64,000 nt of DNA from contig NZ_WNNK01000015.1 in the NCBI RefSeq assembly GCF_009724245.1, positions 62,001-126,000 of the forward strand. Direction: 5' to 3'. A program made the translations under genes and the position numbers. The notes beneath the pieces were generated by a model. That model saw only the letters and a program-made list of their open reading frames with translations, did not search any database and was not told where the DNA came from. How positions within the stretch are numbered: position 1 is the first letter of the stretch; every line of letters begins with the position of its first letter. The stretch comes from Pseudomonas spelaei (GTDB taxonomy: Bacteria; Pseudomonadota; Gammaproteobacteria; Pseudomonadales; Pseudomonadaceae). Shown one piece after another: positions 1 through 8,166 of the stretch.

Positions 1-225
1 CTGCCCGAGCTTGACGAAGGTCGGGCCCAACGCTTCCAGTGCCCGCCGCACACGCTGCGGGGTACCCTCGTCAGTTGGCTGGCCGGCGACTGGCTCAGCG
101 TCCCCCATCAACCGTCCCAAGCCCAGGCGGAACAGCACATCCTGAGCGCCGAAACTGGCCAATATGGTAACAATCTGCCGGACCCGTTGATGGTGCTTGA
201 GCGCGGTCCAGGTCGATTCGAGCAT
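1..225 (-). CDS. ABC1/UbiB (AarF)-type kinase, N-terminal part, cut by window edge
   Basis: This is the first 75 codons of a minus-strand gene that runs off the left edge. The reading frame is open from the ATG at 225 to base 1. It ends with ALEALGPTFVKLGQ, the conserved opening of the ABC1/UbiB/AarF atypical kinase domain. In this family the motif comes shortly before the KxGQ/ADP-binding core. Some members support ubiquinone synthesis, but many ABC1 proteins have no proven role. A GGGAG ribosome binding site about 9 bases upstream supports the start. The gene lies downstream of the amidase on the same strand with a 111-base gap, so common transcription is possible but not shown. The catalytic part lies outside the window. 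Confidence 0.75.
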   Translation of the reverse strand, partial: MLESTWTALKHHQRVRQIVTILASFGAQDVLFRLGLGRLMGDAEPVAGQPTDEGTPQRVRRALEALGPTFVKLGQ

Positions 226-336
226 AAGAATGGCTCCCAGGTTTTTTCCTGTTACTTGCGGTGCTTCAAGAATAATCTGCACGGGATCAATCCGACCGGG
301 CACGTTGCTTATGACCCGTGGCATACGCTGGTTGTT

Positions 337-1641
337 CTACGCCTCGAGTTTTTTGCTACGTCCTGGCTCGATGCCAGGTGCCGATAGCTCAACAGCAAGA
401 AGTTGAGCCAATGTTTGTGCAACCCTCAATAGACGCGCGTCGCTCCTGAAAACCCCGACCAACTGCAACCCCACCGGCAGCTCCCCTTCCCCGCACCGCA
501 GCGGGATATTCATCTGCGGCCAGCCAAACGCGCCCCAGAATTTGATGAAGTCCGAGGGGCCGGTCGATGCCAGGCCTATCGGCGCGAGCATGCCGCAACT
601 GACACTCAACACCCCATCAAACGGTCGGCAGATTTTCGTCAGCAACGACGCCCGCTTCATCAGACGGGCCTTAGCCGCAGACTCCTGCTCCCACGTCGTC
701 CCCTTGGCACGCTCGAACAGTGCCAAAGTCGAATCACTGAGCAGTTCGGGGTGAGCCTGGAACTCCTTGGCCAACGACCGGGCGCCCTCGCAATCGTTGA
801 TCAATTGGTGGTCGTCGAACACGCCGGCGAAAGCTTCCGGGAGTGTCACCTCGCTGATTTGATGCCCTCTGGACGCTAACCGGGTGATCGCCTGTTCAAT
901 GGCTTTTGCCACCACAGGGTCGACATCCTGCCAGCGAGTGGTCCGGTAGAACCCAAGGTTTAACGGGCGTTCCACAGGTTCTACGGTGGGGAAACCGGGG
1001 ATCAATACCTGGGCCAGTCGCTCAAGGTCACGCACGGAGCGGCCGTACCAACCCACGGTGTCGAAACTCGGCGCCAACGGTTTCACGCCTTCCAGGGAGA
1101 CGAGTCCTAGCGACGGTTTGAAGGCATACAGCCCACAGTAGGCGGCAGGCTTCAAGAGTGAGCCCGCCGTCTGCGTGCCCAGCGCCAACGGGAAGAACCC
1201 GGCCGCCATGCCTGCTGCAGAGCCCGCGCTGGAACTACCCGGGGTGCGGGACAGATCGTGCGGGTTGCGGGTCGGCCCGGTGTGCATGTAGGCAAATTCC
1301 GTGGTGTGGGTCTTACCCATGATCACCGCCCCGGCCTGGCGCAGCAGCGCTACCACGTGAGCATCACGGGACGGGCAATTGCCCTGGTAAATCGGCGAAT
1401 AGAACTCGGTGGGATGGTCGACTGTATCGAAGATGTCCTTGATGCCCACAGGGATCCCCGCCAACGGCCCCTCAGCGTCCTGGGTTTGCTGGCGCACGAC
1501 TTGAGGATCAAAGGATGCAAACGCCTGAATAGCCGGCTCATGGCGTTCAATCCGCCCAAGAAAATGCTCCGCGACTGCCGCCGCTGTCGTGGTTCCAGAG
1601 CGCACCGCCTCGGCAATGGCTGTTGCGTCGAGGTGGTTCAT
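337..1641 (-). CDS. Amidase-signature family amidohydrolase
   Basis: This 434-residue protein belongs to the amidase signature (AS) family, related to GatA, which hydrolyses C-N amide bonds. The whole catalytic triad is visible: Lys68 in GIPVGIKD, cis-Ser137 in PGSSSAGSAAG and nucleophile Ser161 in GTQTAGS. Their spacing of 69 and 24 residues is the family standard. The frame is open upstream to 1878, but the ATG at 1641 follows a very strong GAGGAGG site, and the upstream part only shadows the VOC gene. The substrate is unknown. There is no gatB or gatC nearby, so a tRNA amidotransferase role is unlikely. The VOC gene ends 10 bases upstream and a LysR gene is divergent, suggesting a small regulated catabolic operon. 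Confidence 0.88.
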   Translation of the reverse strand: MNHLDATAIAEAVRSGTTTAAAVAEHFLGRIERHEPAIQAFASFDPQVVRQQTQDAEGPLAGIPVGIKDIFDTVDHPTEFYSPIYQGNCPSRDAHVVALLRQAGAVIMGKTHTTEFAYMHTGPTRNPHDLSRTPGSSSAGSAAGMAAGFFPLALGTQTAGSLLKPAAYCGLYAFKPSLGLVSLEGVKPLAPSFDTVGWYGRSVRDLERLAQVLIPGFPTVEPVERPLNLGFYRTTRWQDVDPVVAKAIEQAITRLASRGHQISEVTLPEAFAGVFDDHQLINDCEGARSLAKEFQAHPELLSDSTLALFERAKGTTWEQESAAKARLMKRASLLTKICRPFDGVLSVSCGMLAPIGLASTGPSDFIKFWGAFGWPQMNIPLRCGEGELPVGLQLVGVFRSDARLLRVAQTLAQLLAVELSAPGIEPGRSKKLEA

Positions 1642-1651
1642 GATCGCCTCC

Positions 1652-2077
1652 TCACTTGGCAAACAACTGCCCGATATCCTTGAATGCCTTGAACTCCAGG
1701 GCATTACCGCAGGGGTCAAACAGAAACAGGGTCGCCTGCTCACCCACCTGACCCTTGAAACGGATATGCGGTTCCAGCACAAACTGCGTGCCACGCGCTT
1801 GCAGGCGCTCCGCCAGGGCATGCCAGTCTTCCCAGCCCAGCACCACGCCAAAGTGCGGGACCGGCACGTCATGACCATCTACCGCATTGGTGTGGGCAGC
1901 TTCCTGAGAAGCAGTTTTCGGGTGTTCATGAATCACCAGTTGGTGGCCGAAGAAGTTGAAGTCGACCCAATGATCGCTGGAGCGCCCCTCCTCCAGGCCG
2001 AAGAGATCACCGTAGAACAGCCGTGCTGCGGCCAGGTCGAATACCGGTATTGCCAGGTGGAAAGGTGCAAGGGTCAT
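1652..2077 (-). CDS. VOC (glyoxalase/dioxygenase superfamily) protein
   Basis: This 141-residue protein has the paired beta-alpha-beta-beta-beta pattern of the vicinal oxygen chelate fold. It opens with FHLAIPVFDLAAARLFYGDLFG, a typical first module, and closes with TLFLFDPCGNALEFKAF, a typical last strand with the metal-ligand glutamate in LEFK. An early His (residue 7) and the late Glu fit metal-binding positions of the family. The ATG at 2077 has GAGG nine bases upstream. The gene is first in a two-gene operon with the amidase. The reaction cannot be told from sequence: glyoxalase, dioxygenase and resistance proteins all share this fold. Confidence 0.85.
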   Translation of the reverse strand: MTLAPFHLAIPVFDLAAARLFYGDLFGLEEGRSSDHWVDFNFFGHQLVIHEHPKTASQEAAHTNAVDGHDVPVPHFGVVLGWEDWHALAERLQARGTQFVLEPHIRFKGQVGEQATLFLFDPCGNALEFKAFKDIGQLFAK

Positions 2078-2190
2078 CAGGTCAAACCTCTATGGACATT
2101 AGGTCTGCCCGAGTCTAGCCTTGCCTTTCTCGATGAAAAGACGATAGTTTTTGTGCCGAGCTCAAATTATTTTGATCAATCGAGACACCG

Positions 2191-3063
2191 ATGCTGCGAG
2201 AACTGAAAACCTTCATCGCCGTCACCCGCCATGGCACCTTTGCGGCGGCCGGGATGCATATCGGGCTGACGCAATCGGCGGTCAGTGCCCAGATTCGTCA
2301 GTTGGAACAAGCACTCGGCGTGCAACTGTTCGACCGCACCGGGCGCCAGGCCATTCTCAATGCAGCAGGTATACGGGCGTTGCCACTGGCACGGGAGATC
2401 CTGGAGACCTTCAATCGCATGGCGGTGCCGGTGGACGCCAACGAGTATCGAGGTGAATTGAAAGTCGGCGCCATCACGACCGTCCAGACTGGCCTGTTGC
2501 CTCAGGCCCTGATACGTCTGCGCCAAATGGCTCCAGCGGTGGAATGCAAACTGGTGCCGGGCGTGTCCCTGGAGTTGCTCAGCCAAGTAGACGCTGGCGA
2601 GCTGGACCAGGCGATCATCATTCGCCCGCCCTTTGATCTGCCCAAGGAACTGCACGTTCAGGTATTGCGCAAGGAACCGTTTGTACTGATCGTGCCCCAT
2701 GCCGTCGAGGGTGATAATCCGCTGCAACTGCTCAATGCCCATCCCCACGTACGCTACGACCGTGCTTCATTTGGCGGACGGCTGGTCAGCCGCTTCCTGC
2801 GCGAACAAAAGCTGGAAGTGCAGGTAGCGCTTGAGCTGGATGAACTGGAAGCTATTGTGAAGATGGTCGAGTGCGGCCTGGGCATCTCGCTGATTCCCCA
2901 TGCAGGCCTGTGGCCGGAGCGCGCAGCAAAGATCCGGGTTATCCCGCTGGGCGAGATGACTTTTCACCGGGAAATTATCCTGCTGAGTCGCTATAGCCAG
3001 CGCAATCTGCCGGTACCGCAATTATTTACCCGATGCTTGATGGCCGGTGCCGACGACGCCTGA
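2191..3063 (+). CDS. LysR-family transcriptional regulator
   Basis: This 290-residue regulator has the LysR N-terminal winged helix-turn-helix at about residues 1-60 (LKTFIAVTRHGTFAAAG, then TQSAVSAQIRQLE), followed by a periplasmic-binding-protein-like effector domain. It is divergent from the VOC-amidase pair across a 113-base spacer, the classic arrangement for a LysR activator controlling its neighbour. The spacer has AT-rich stretches around 2145-2175 suited to overlapping promoters. The gene ends five bases before a strong bidirectional terminator. The effector is unknown. The length is slightly short for the family but complete. Confidence 0.92.
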   Translation: MLRELKTFIAVTRHGTFAAAGMHIGLTQSAVSAQIRQLEQALGVQLFDRTGRQAILNAAGIRALPLAREILETFNRMAVPVDANEYRGELKVGAITTVQTGLLPQALIRLRQMAPAVECKLVPGVSLELLSQVDAGELDQAIIIRPPFDLPKELHVQVLRKEPFVLIVPHAVEGDNPLQLLNAHPHVRYDRASFGGRLVSRFLREQKLEVQVALELDELEAIVKMVECGLGISLIPHAGLWPERAAKIRVIPLGEMTFHREIILLSRYSQRNLPVPQLFTRCLMAGADDA

Positions 3064-3067
3064 GCCA

Positions 3068-3096
3068 CAAAAAGCCGCACATCTGTGCGGCTTTTT
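3068..3096. terminator. Rho-independent terminator, bidirectional
   Basis: Perfect hairpin with arms AAAAGCCGCACA and TGTGCGGCTTTT around a TC loop, with A- and T-runs on either side. It ends the LysR gene and could also stop transcripts from the hic side. The same hairpin recurs at 3976-4003. Confidence 0.9.
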
Positions 3097-3141
3097 TGCT
3101 GATCGCCTGGAGTAACAGATCCTTCTTCTAAACGAGAGGCT

Positions 3142-3543
3142 TCATACCGCCAACTCACGCAATGCAGCTGTCGCCAGAAACCCTGAACGTGAAGCGTAGC
3201 GGTGATCCTTTTGTACTCGCTCGTCAATGCGGCTCAGCAGGTGCTCAGGCAACGACGCGTTGAATCTAACCGACTTTCCCAGATACGGGGTCAGGTCAAA
3301 ATCGATCACAGCCCACACACCGCCGGTGAAGTCAGGATTATCCAAGTGGGCATCAACTTCTTGCGCCTGAGGCAGCGCCTCCTCGTCGGCCACCAAGCCC
3401 TCCAGATGCAATGCCAGCGCCTCGCGAACGTTATCGAGCGCTTGGGAAAACGAGGTGCCGGCAGAGAAGCAACCCGGCACGTCAGGTACCGTCACGCTGT
3501 AATCTGAGTCAGCATCTTTATGTACAACCACGGGAAATTTCAT
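3142..3543 (-). CDS. hicB: HicB-family antitoxin
   Basis: This 133-residue protein has the HicB pattern. The N-terminal partly degraded RNase-H-like fold starts MKFPVVVHKDADSDYSVTVPD, and is followed by VPGCFSAGTSFSQALDNVREAL. The C-terminal part from about residue 92 (VRFNASLPEHLLSRIDERV, RSGFLATAALREL) is a ribbon-helix-helix DNA-binding domain. The antitoxin should neutralise HicA and repress the operon. The start is the ATG at 3543 with GGAGG upstream; the longer open frame to 3603 lacks a site. It lies 56 bases downstream of hicA, the usual toxin-first order. The palindrome at 3798-3814 is the likely target of its DNA-binding domain. Confidence 0.9.
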   Translation of the reverse strand: MKFPVVVHKDADSDYSVTVPDVPGCFSAGTSFSQALDNVREALALHLEGLVADEEALPQAQEVDAHLDNPDFTGGVWAVIDFDLTPYLGKSVRFNASLPEHLLSRIDERVQKDHRYASRSGFLATAALRELAV

Positions 3544-3599
3544 TTTTCCTCCAACGAAAGCCCCCCCTGAGGCGCCTTCGAAAACATCTGCTCTAGCCA

Positions 3600-3782
3600 T
3601 CATTTCAGGCCAGCGGATTTCAAAATACTGTGCAACGTGCCTTTTGCTATTTCTGACTTCGGGTGGGGAACGGTTACCCGGCCCGGCTTGGTTGAATGCT
3701 TGAATTGATGGTGGCTCCCCTTGACTGCCACTTCAAACCATCCATCCACCAGTAATAAGTCAATCACCTCTCTACTTCGCAT
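3600..3782 (-). CDS. hicA: HicA-family mRNA interferase toxin
   Basis: This 60-residue toxin has the double-stranded-RNA-binding-like HicA fold. The key motif KGSHHQF at residues 21-27 carries the catalytic histidine. VTVPHPKSEIAKGTLHSILKSAG is the usual second half. HicA cleaves mRNA and is held inactive by HicB. Three in-frame starts exist (GTG 3794, ATG 3788, ATG 3782). The ATG at 3782 is chosen because the GAGG site sits at the right distance, and the MRSREVIDLL start matches family members. The gene is complete with no lesion, so the pair looks functional. Confidence 0.9.
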   Translation of the reverse strand: MRSREVIDLLLVDGWFEVAVKGSHHQFKHSTKPGRVTVPHPKSEIAKGTLHSILKSAGLK

Positions 3783-3797
3783 CCCCATCCTCACTCA

Positions 3798-3814
3798 GTG
3801 TGTATATTACACAC
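3798..3814. promoter_or_regulatory. Predicted HicB operator
   Basis: Perfect inverted repeat GTGTGTA-TAT-TACACAC, 16 bases upstream of the hicA ATG. It is the best dyad in the spacer, and a TACACATCACACACACA stretch further upstream may be a second half-site. The position suits autorepression by the ribbon-helix-helix domain of HicB. Confidence 0.6.
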
Positions 3815-3855
3815 CATAGTTCTGCTCGCAATTTTTATACACATCACACACACAA

Positions 3856-3882
3856 GAGCCTGCTCAGTTTCTGAACAGGCTC
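3856..3882. other. Hairpin in the hicA upstream spacer
   Basis: GAGCCTG and CAGGCTC arms with an inner CAG/CTG pair form a stable hairpin. There is no T-run on either side, so it is not a convincing terminator. The rest of 3815-3975 holds no recognisable gene. Confidence 0.4.
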
Positions 3883-3975
3883 GCAAGAAAACATCATGGC
3901 AACACACCGGTCATTTCCGCCAATAGCGTCATGTGAGCTTTTGTGTAGCGAGGTTCGGACTCCGTCGCCAATAAC

Positions 3976-4003
3976 AAAAAAGCCGCACATCTGTGCGGCT
4001 TTC
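3976..4003. terminator. Rho-independent terminator of the PQQ dehydrogenase gene
   Basis: Same hairpin core as at 3068-3096 (AAAAGCCGCACATCTGTGCG), followed on the minus strand by a run of T. It lies 16 bases after the stop of the dehydrogenase gene. Confidence 0.88.
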
Positions 4004-4019
4004 TCATGCCTATCAATCT

Positions 4020-6380
4020 CTATTTTTTGGGCAACGCATAAGCAATCACATAATCCCCACGATCCGGCGACTGCCGCGCGCCACCTGCCGTGAGCACAAT
4101 GTATTGCGTGCCGGTTTTCGGCGAAACGTACGTCATCGGGCCAGACTGGCTACCCACCGGTAAACGGGACTTCCAGATTTCGTTGCCGTTGCCGGTGTCG
4201 AACGCACGCAGATAGAAGTCCTGGGTGCCGGCAAAAAACAGCAACCCTGACTGTGTAGCCAGCGACGCGCCGAGGGTCGGCATACCGATGGGAATCGGCA
4301 TGTGCATGCGGATGCCCAGAGGCCCGGTGTCTTCAACCGTACCCACCGGCACTTGCCACACCAGCTTGTGGGTTTTCAGGTCGATGGCCGACATCGTGCC
4401 GAACGGCGGCTTCTGGCACGGAATGCCGGCGGCCGAGAGGAAGCGCTCGCGCATGGCTCCGAACGGGGTGCCGGCTTGCGGCACCACGCCCATCTCGATG
4501 CCACTGGCGCCCGCTGCGATTTTGTCCCGCGGGATCATGTAGTTGGCCAGGCCCAGGCGCATGTCGTTGACGAACATGTAGTGGGTGTTCGGGTCAACCG
4601 ACACACTGCCCCAGTTCATTCCCCCCAGGGAGCCGGGAAATTGCAGCGCGCGGTCCAGGCCCGGCGGGGTGTAGACACCTTGGTGACGCATGCCTTTGAA
4701 CTGGATACGGCACATCAACTGGTCAAACGGCGTGGCGCCCCACATGTCGGACTCGGTCAGCTGTTGATTGCCGATTGATGGCATGTCCACCGAGAACGGT
4801 TGGGTCGGTGAGTAGCGTTCACCAGGCACATTGCCTTGAGGCACAGGGCGCTCTTCGACTCGCGCGATGGGTACACCGGTTTCGCGGTTGAGCAGGAAGA
4901 TTTCACCTTGCTTGGTGACCTGGGCCAGCGCCGGTTGTAGCCCACCCTTACCGTCCGGAATGTCATAGAGCAGCGGTTGTGCCGGCAGGTCGAAGTCCCA
5001 GAGGTCATGGTGAGTGGTCTGGAAATGCCAACGTACCTGGCCGGTCTTCACATCGATGGCGACGATGGACGAACTCCATTTGTCATCAAGGGCCGTGCGC
5101 TCGCCGGCGAAGAAATCCGGCGTGGCGTTGCCGGTCGGCATGTAGACCAGACCCAGCTTGGCGTCATAGGACATGGCCGACCAGACATTGGGGGTGCCAC
5201 GGGTGTAGGTTTCACCCGGTGGCGGACGCTTGGTCGTATTCGGGTTGCCCGGATCCCAGGCCCACACCAACTCACCGCTGTGTACATCAAAGGCCCGCAC
5301 CACACCTGGCGGTTCGCCGGTGGAGAAATTGTCCGCCACACGGCCGCCAACAATCACCACATTGCCCGCCACCAGCGGCGTCGAGGTCTGTTGGTAATAG
5401 CCGGACTTGACTTCACCCATGTCGGTTTTCAGGTCCACCGTACCGTGGTCGCCGAAGCCGTCACACGGCGCGCCGGTTTCGGCGTCGAGTGCAATCAGGC
5501 GGGCATCACCGGTGGGAAGAAACAGACGTTTCGCACACGTCGCAGGGGCAGCAGGTTGTGCGCTGGTGTGGCTGTCGAAATAACCCAACCCGCGGCAACG
5601 CTGCCAGTTCGGCCCACTGCCTTGAGGGTCGAACTTCCAGCGCTGGGCGCCGGTGTCGGCGTCCAGGGAAAAGACCTTGCCGTAGGCAGTGCAGACGTAA
5701 ACAGTGTCGCCAATCTGCAACGGGGTGTTCTGGTCTTCAGCACCGGAACCGTTGCTCTCGGGAATGTCGCCGGTGTGAAAGGTCCAGGCCACCTGGAGCT
5801 TGTCGATATTGCCTTTGTTGATCTGGTCCAGCGCGGCAAAACGATTGCCGGCGGTAGTATTGCCCCAGTGGGCCCAGTCCTTTTGCTCATCCCCCGGCGC
5901 AACAGGGGTGACGGCAGGTTCGCTGCTGGACTTGACCACATGGGTCGGCACAAACATATACGCCAGCGTCGCGACCACGCCGATACCCAGCAAACCGGCC
6001 AGGCCATAGGCACCCCGCCCTGGTGTTACACCCGACGCACGGGCCAGCTGTGGATAAATCAGCGCAACCACCAGGCCAATGACCGCAAAGGTCAGCACCC
6101 TCGACACCAGCGGCCAATATTCCAACCCAGCGTCCCAAACCGCCCAAATAGCTGTCAGGACCAGCGCGACGCCGTACAACCACGCCCCTGCTGGTTTACG
6201 TTTGGCGATCAGCAGACCCGAAACAAACATGGCCAGGCCCATCAACAAGAAGTACCCACTGCCGCCCAACGTGACCAGATACCCGCCACCGCCTGCCAGG
6301 CCCAAACCGATCAGGGCAATCAACAGGCCCAAGCCAACCAGCAACCATCTACTGCCGGCGGCAGCCCCAGAGTTATTCAT
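4020..6380 (-). CDS. Membrane-bound PQQ-dependent dehydrogenase, glucose/quinate/shikimate family
   Basis: This 786-residue quinoprotein oxidises a sugar or cyclic polyol in the periplasm and passes electrons to ubiquinone. The N-terminal ~150 residues hold five hydrophobic membrane segments. A beta-propeller follows, with PQQ-enzyme repeats such as DTGAQRWKFD, HSGELVWAWDPG and TGNGNEIWKSRLP. TTHHDLWDFDLPAQP matches the same block in E. coli Gcd. The C-terminus GGARQSPDRGDYVIAYALP is of the Gcd type. The ATG at 6380 has AAGGA upstream. Glucose dehydrogenase (gcd) and quinate dehydrogenase share this architecture and I cannot separate them here, so no symbol is given. The pqq cluster 7 kb away can supply the cofactor. 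Confidence 0.9.
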   Translation of the reverse strand: MNNSGAAAGSRWLLVGLGLLIALIGLGLAGGGGYLVTLGGSGYFLLMGLAMFVSGLLIAKRKPAGAWLYGVALVLTAIWAVWDAGLEYWPLVSRVLTFAVIGLVVALIYPQLARASGVTPGRGAYGLAGLLGIGVVATLAYMFVPTHVVKSSSEPAVTPVAPGDEQKDWAHWGNTTAGNRFAALDQINKGNIDKLQVAWTFHTGDIPESNGSGAEDQNTPLQIGDTVYVCTAYGKVFSLDADTGAQRWKFDPQGSGPNWQRCRGLGYFDSHTSAQPAAPATCAKRLFLPTGDARLIALDAETGAPCDGFGDHGTVDLKTDMGEVKSGYYQQTSTPLVAGNVVIVGGRVADNFSTGEPPGVVRAFDVHSGELVWAWDPGNPNTTKRPPPGETYTRGTPNVWSAMSYDAKLGLVYMPTGNATPDFFAGERTALDDKWSSSIVAIDVKTGQVRWHFQTTHHDLWDFDLPAQPLLYDIPDGKGGLQPALAQVTKQGEIFLLNRETGVPIARVEERPVPQGNVPGERYSPTQPFSVDMPSIGNQQLTESDMWGATPFDQLMCRIQFKGMRHQGVYTPPGLDRALQFPGSLGGMNWGSVSVDPNTHYMFVNDMRLGLANYMIPRDKIAAGASGIEMGVVPQAGTPFGAMRERFLSAAGIPCQKPPFGTMSAIDLKTHKLVWQVPVGTVEDTGPLGIRMHMPIPIGMPTLGASLATQSGLLFFAGTQDFYLRAFDTGNGNEIWKSRLPVGSQSGPMTYVSPKTGTQYIVLTAGGARQSPDRGDYVIAYALPKK

Positions 6381-6576
6381 CGAGCAAACGTCCTTCCCGT
6401 AGTCACATCGGGGAACAATGTACCAAACAGTTACTTTTAACAATCTGACACAGATAAATCTGTGCGATCAGCGGCGGAAATAAATTCCAGCACTTGCTTG
6501 AATTGGAATTTTATTTCCAATAGTGTTCATTTCAGAAATCCCCTCGCATTTACAACAATAAAAAGGAACCTCGCTG

Positions 6577-7488
6577 ATGAAGCGTCTGTTCGGCTGCCTC
6601 TGTGCCCTGCTGCTGTCCACTGCCGCCCATGCCGAGTTACGCATCGGAGTCAGCGTCGGACAGTTCGATAACTACGTTTCCTACCTGGTGCAGGCCATGC
6701 AGGACCGGGCCAAGGCTTCGCCTGACGGTGTGAAGTTGCAAGTGGAGGATTCCGCCAGCGACGTGGTCCGTCAGTTGAATCAGGTAGAAAGCTTTATCAG
6801 CCAGAAAGTCGACGCGATTATCGTCAACCCGGCGGACACCGCCGCTACCCGCAAAATCAGTGAGAAGGCCAGTGCCGCCGGCATCCCGCTGGTGTACATG
6901 AACAGCCGACCAGAAGTGGATACATTCCCGCCGGGCGTGGTCTTCGTCGGCACCGACGAGCGCGCCATCGGCCAGATGCAGATGGAGTACCTGGCCGAGA
7001 AGATGGGCGGCAAGGGCAACCTGGCAATCATTCTCGGCCGCCTCGCCCACAGCGACACCGGCAAGCGCACCAGCGGGGTCAAGGACGTGCTGGCCAAGTA
7101 CCCGGACATCAAAGTCGTCGAAGAACAGTCCGGCGACTGGCAGCGGGAGAAAGGCATGGACCTGATGAACGACTGGCTGACCAAAGGCAAAACCATCAAT
7201 GCCGTGGCCTCCAACAATGACGAAATGGGCATCGGCGCCGCCATGGCCCTGCGCCAGACCGGGCATCAGGAGATTCTGGTAGGCGGTATCGACGGCACGC
7301 CGGACGGTCTGCAAGCACTGAAAAAGGGCCAACTGGCGGTCAGCGTGTTCCGCGACCCGGTGGCCATCGGTGCCGGCTCGGTGGATGCGGCGCTGATGCT
7401 GATCAAGCACGCCGCGCTGCAAGGTGATATCTGGGTTCCGACACAACTGGTCACGCCGGACAATTACCAACAATTTCTGCGCAAATAG
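6577..7488 (+). CDS. Periplasmic sugar-binding protein (ribose/inositol type)
   Basis: This 303-residue protein has a signal peptide (MKRLFGCLCALLLSTAAHA, cleavage before ELRIG) and the type I periplasmic binding fold of RbsB-like proteins. Visible marks are VDAIIVNPADTAATRKISEKA, IPLVYMNSRP, the first-lobe GKRTSGVKDVLAKYP and the hinge-region NNDEMGIGAAMAL and GGIDGTPDGL. It should capture a sugar or polyol for an ABC importer, but no permease or ATPase gene is adjacent. It is divergent from the PQQ dehydrogenase across about 196 bases and may share control with it. The AAAAGGA site before ATG 6577 is good. It may serve a distant importer or a chemoreceptor. Confidence 0.85.
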   Translation: MKRLFGCLCALLLSTAAHAELRIGVSVGQFDNYVSYLVQAMQDRAKASPDGVKLQVEDSASDVVRQLNQVESFISQKVDAIIVNPADTAATRKISEKASAAGIPLVYMNSRPEVDTFPPGVVFVGTDERAIGQMQMEYLAEKMGGKGNLAIILGRLAHSDTGKRTSGVKDVLAKYPDIKVVEEQSGDWQREKGMDLMNDWLTKGKTINAVASNNDEMGIGAAMALRQTGHQEILVGGIDGTPDGLQALKKGQLAVSVFRDPVAIGAGSVDAALMLIKHAALQGDIWVPTQLVTPDNYQQFLRK

Positions 7489-7558
7489 ACCGCCGCGAGC
7501 ATCGATGAGGATGAGCCTGTAACATGCTCGCCCATTGATGCCCGTGCCGGAGAACACC

Positions 7559-8020
7559 TTGCCCGTCCACCGCCCTCCCGTCCTCGATGAAATCGATCGC
7601 CAGCTCATCGCGGCCTTGCAGATCAACGCCCGCGAGAGCGTGGCCATGCTCGCCCGGCAACTGGGAATCGCCCGCACCACGGTCACCTCGCGGCTGGCGC
7701 GCCTGGAAAAGACCCAGGTGATTACCGGCTACGGCGTGCGCCTGGGCCAGCGTGTGGTGGATGGCGGCTTGCAGGCCTATGTCGGGATCACCGTGCAAGC
7801 GCGTTCCGGCAAGGAAGTGCTGCGCAGGCTTAGCGCCATGGCCCAGGTGCAGCAACTCTGTGCGGTCAGCGGCGAGTTTGATTACGTGGCGTGGCTGCGC
7901 ACCGATTCGCCGGAACAGCTTGATCAACTACTGGACCAGATCGGCAGTGTCGACGGCGTGGAGAAAACCACCACCTCGATCATCCTCAGTAACAAACTGG
8001 ACCGCGGACAACCAATCTGA
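7559..8020 (+). CDS. Lrp/AsnC-family regulator, probable dav regulator
   Basis: This protein of about 153 residues has an N-terminal helix-turn-helix (LDEIDRQLIAALQINARESVAMLA, then IARTTVTSRLARLEK) and a C-terminal RAM/ligand domain (QAYVGITVQARSGKEVLRRL). No ATG has a good ribosome site. The TTG at 7559 follows CCGGAGAA at the right distance and is chosen; ATG 7538 and TTG 7535 are in frame alternatives. It lies directly upstream of davB in the same direction, with a 146-base gap. From memory, an AsnC-type gene also precedes davBA in P. putida, so control of lysine catabolism is likely but inferred. Confidence 0.87.
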   Translation: MPVHRPPVLDEIDRQLIAALQINARESVAMLARQLGIARTTVTSRLARLEKTQVITGYGVRLGQRVVDGGLQAYVGITVQARSGKEVLRRLSAMAQVQQLCAVSGEFDYVAWLRTDSPEQLDQLLDQIGSVDGVEKTTTSIILSNKLDRGQPI

Positions 8021-8166
8021 CCACCAACCTCGTCATTTCGACTAAAAACAACTCAATACGACGACACTTTGCGTCTTATTAACGAACGCTACGCTCCCTA
8101 GAATGGCTGCCATCTTTTCCTATACTCAGCGGGTCGTGCCCCGCCGAGTTGCCAGCAAGGTCAGCC

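Noticed and set aside
4977..6440. Long plus-strand open frame (about 487 codons) opposite the PQQ dehydrogenase
   Set aside because: It lies wholly antisense to a clear quinoprotein gene, shows no family motif and has the arginine/histidine-rich composition of a GC-rich shadow frame.
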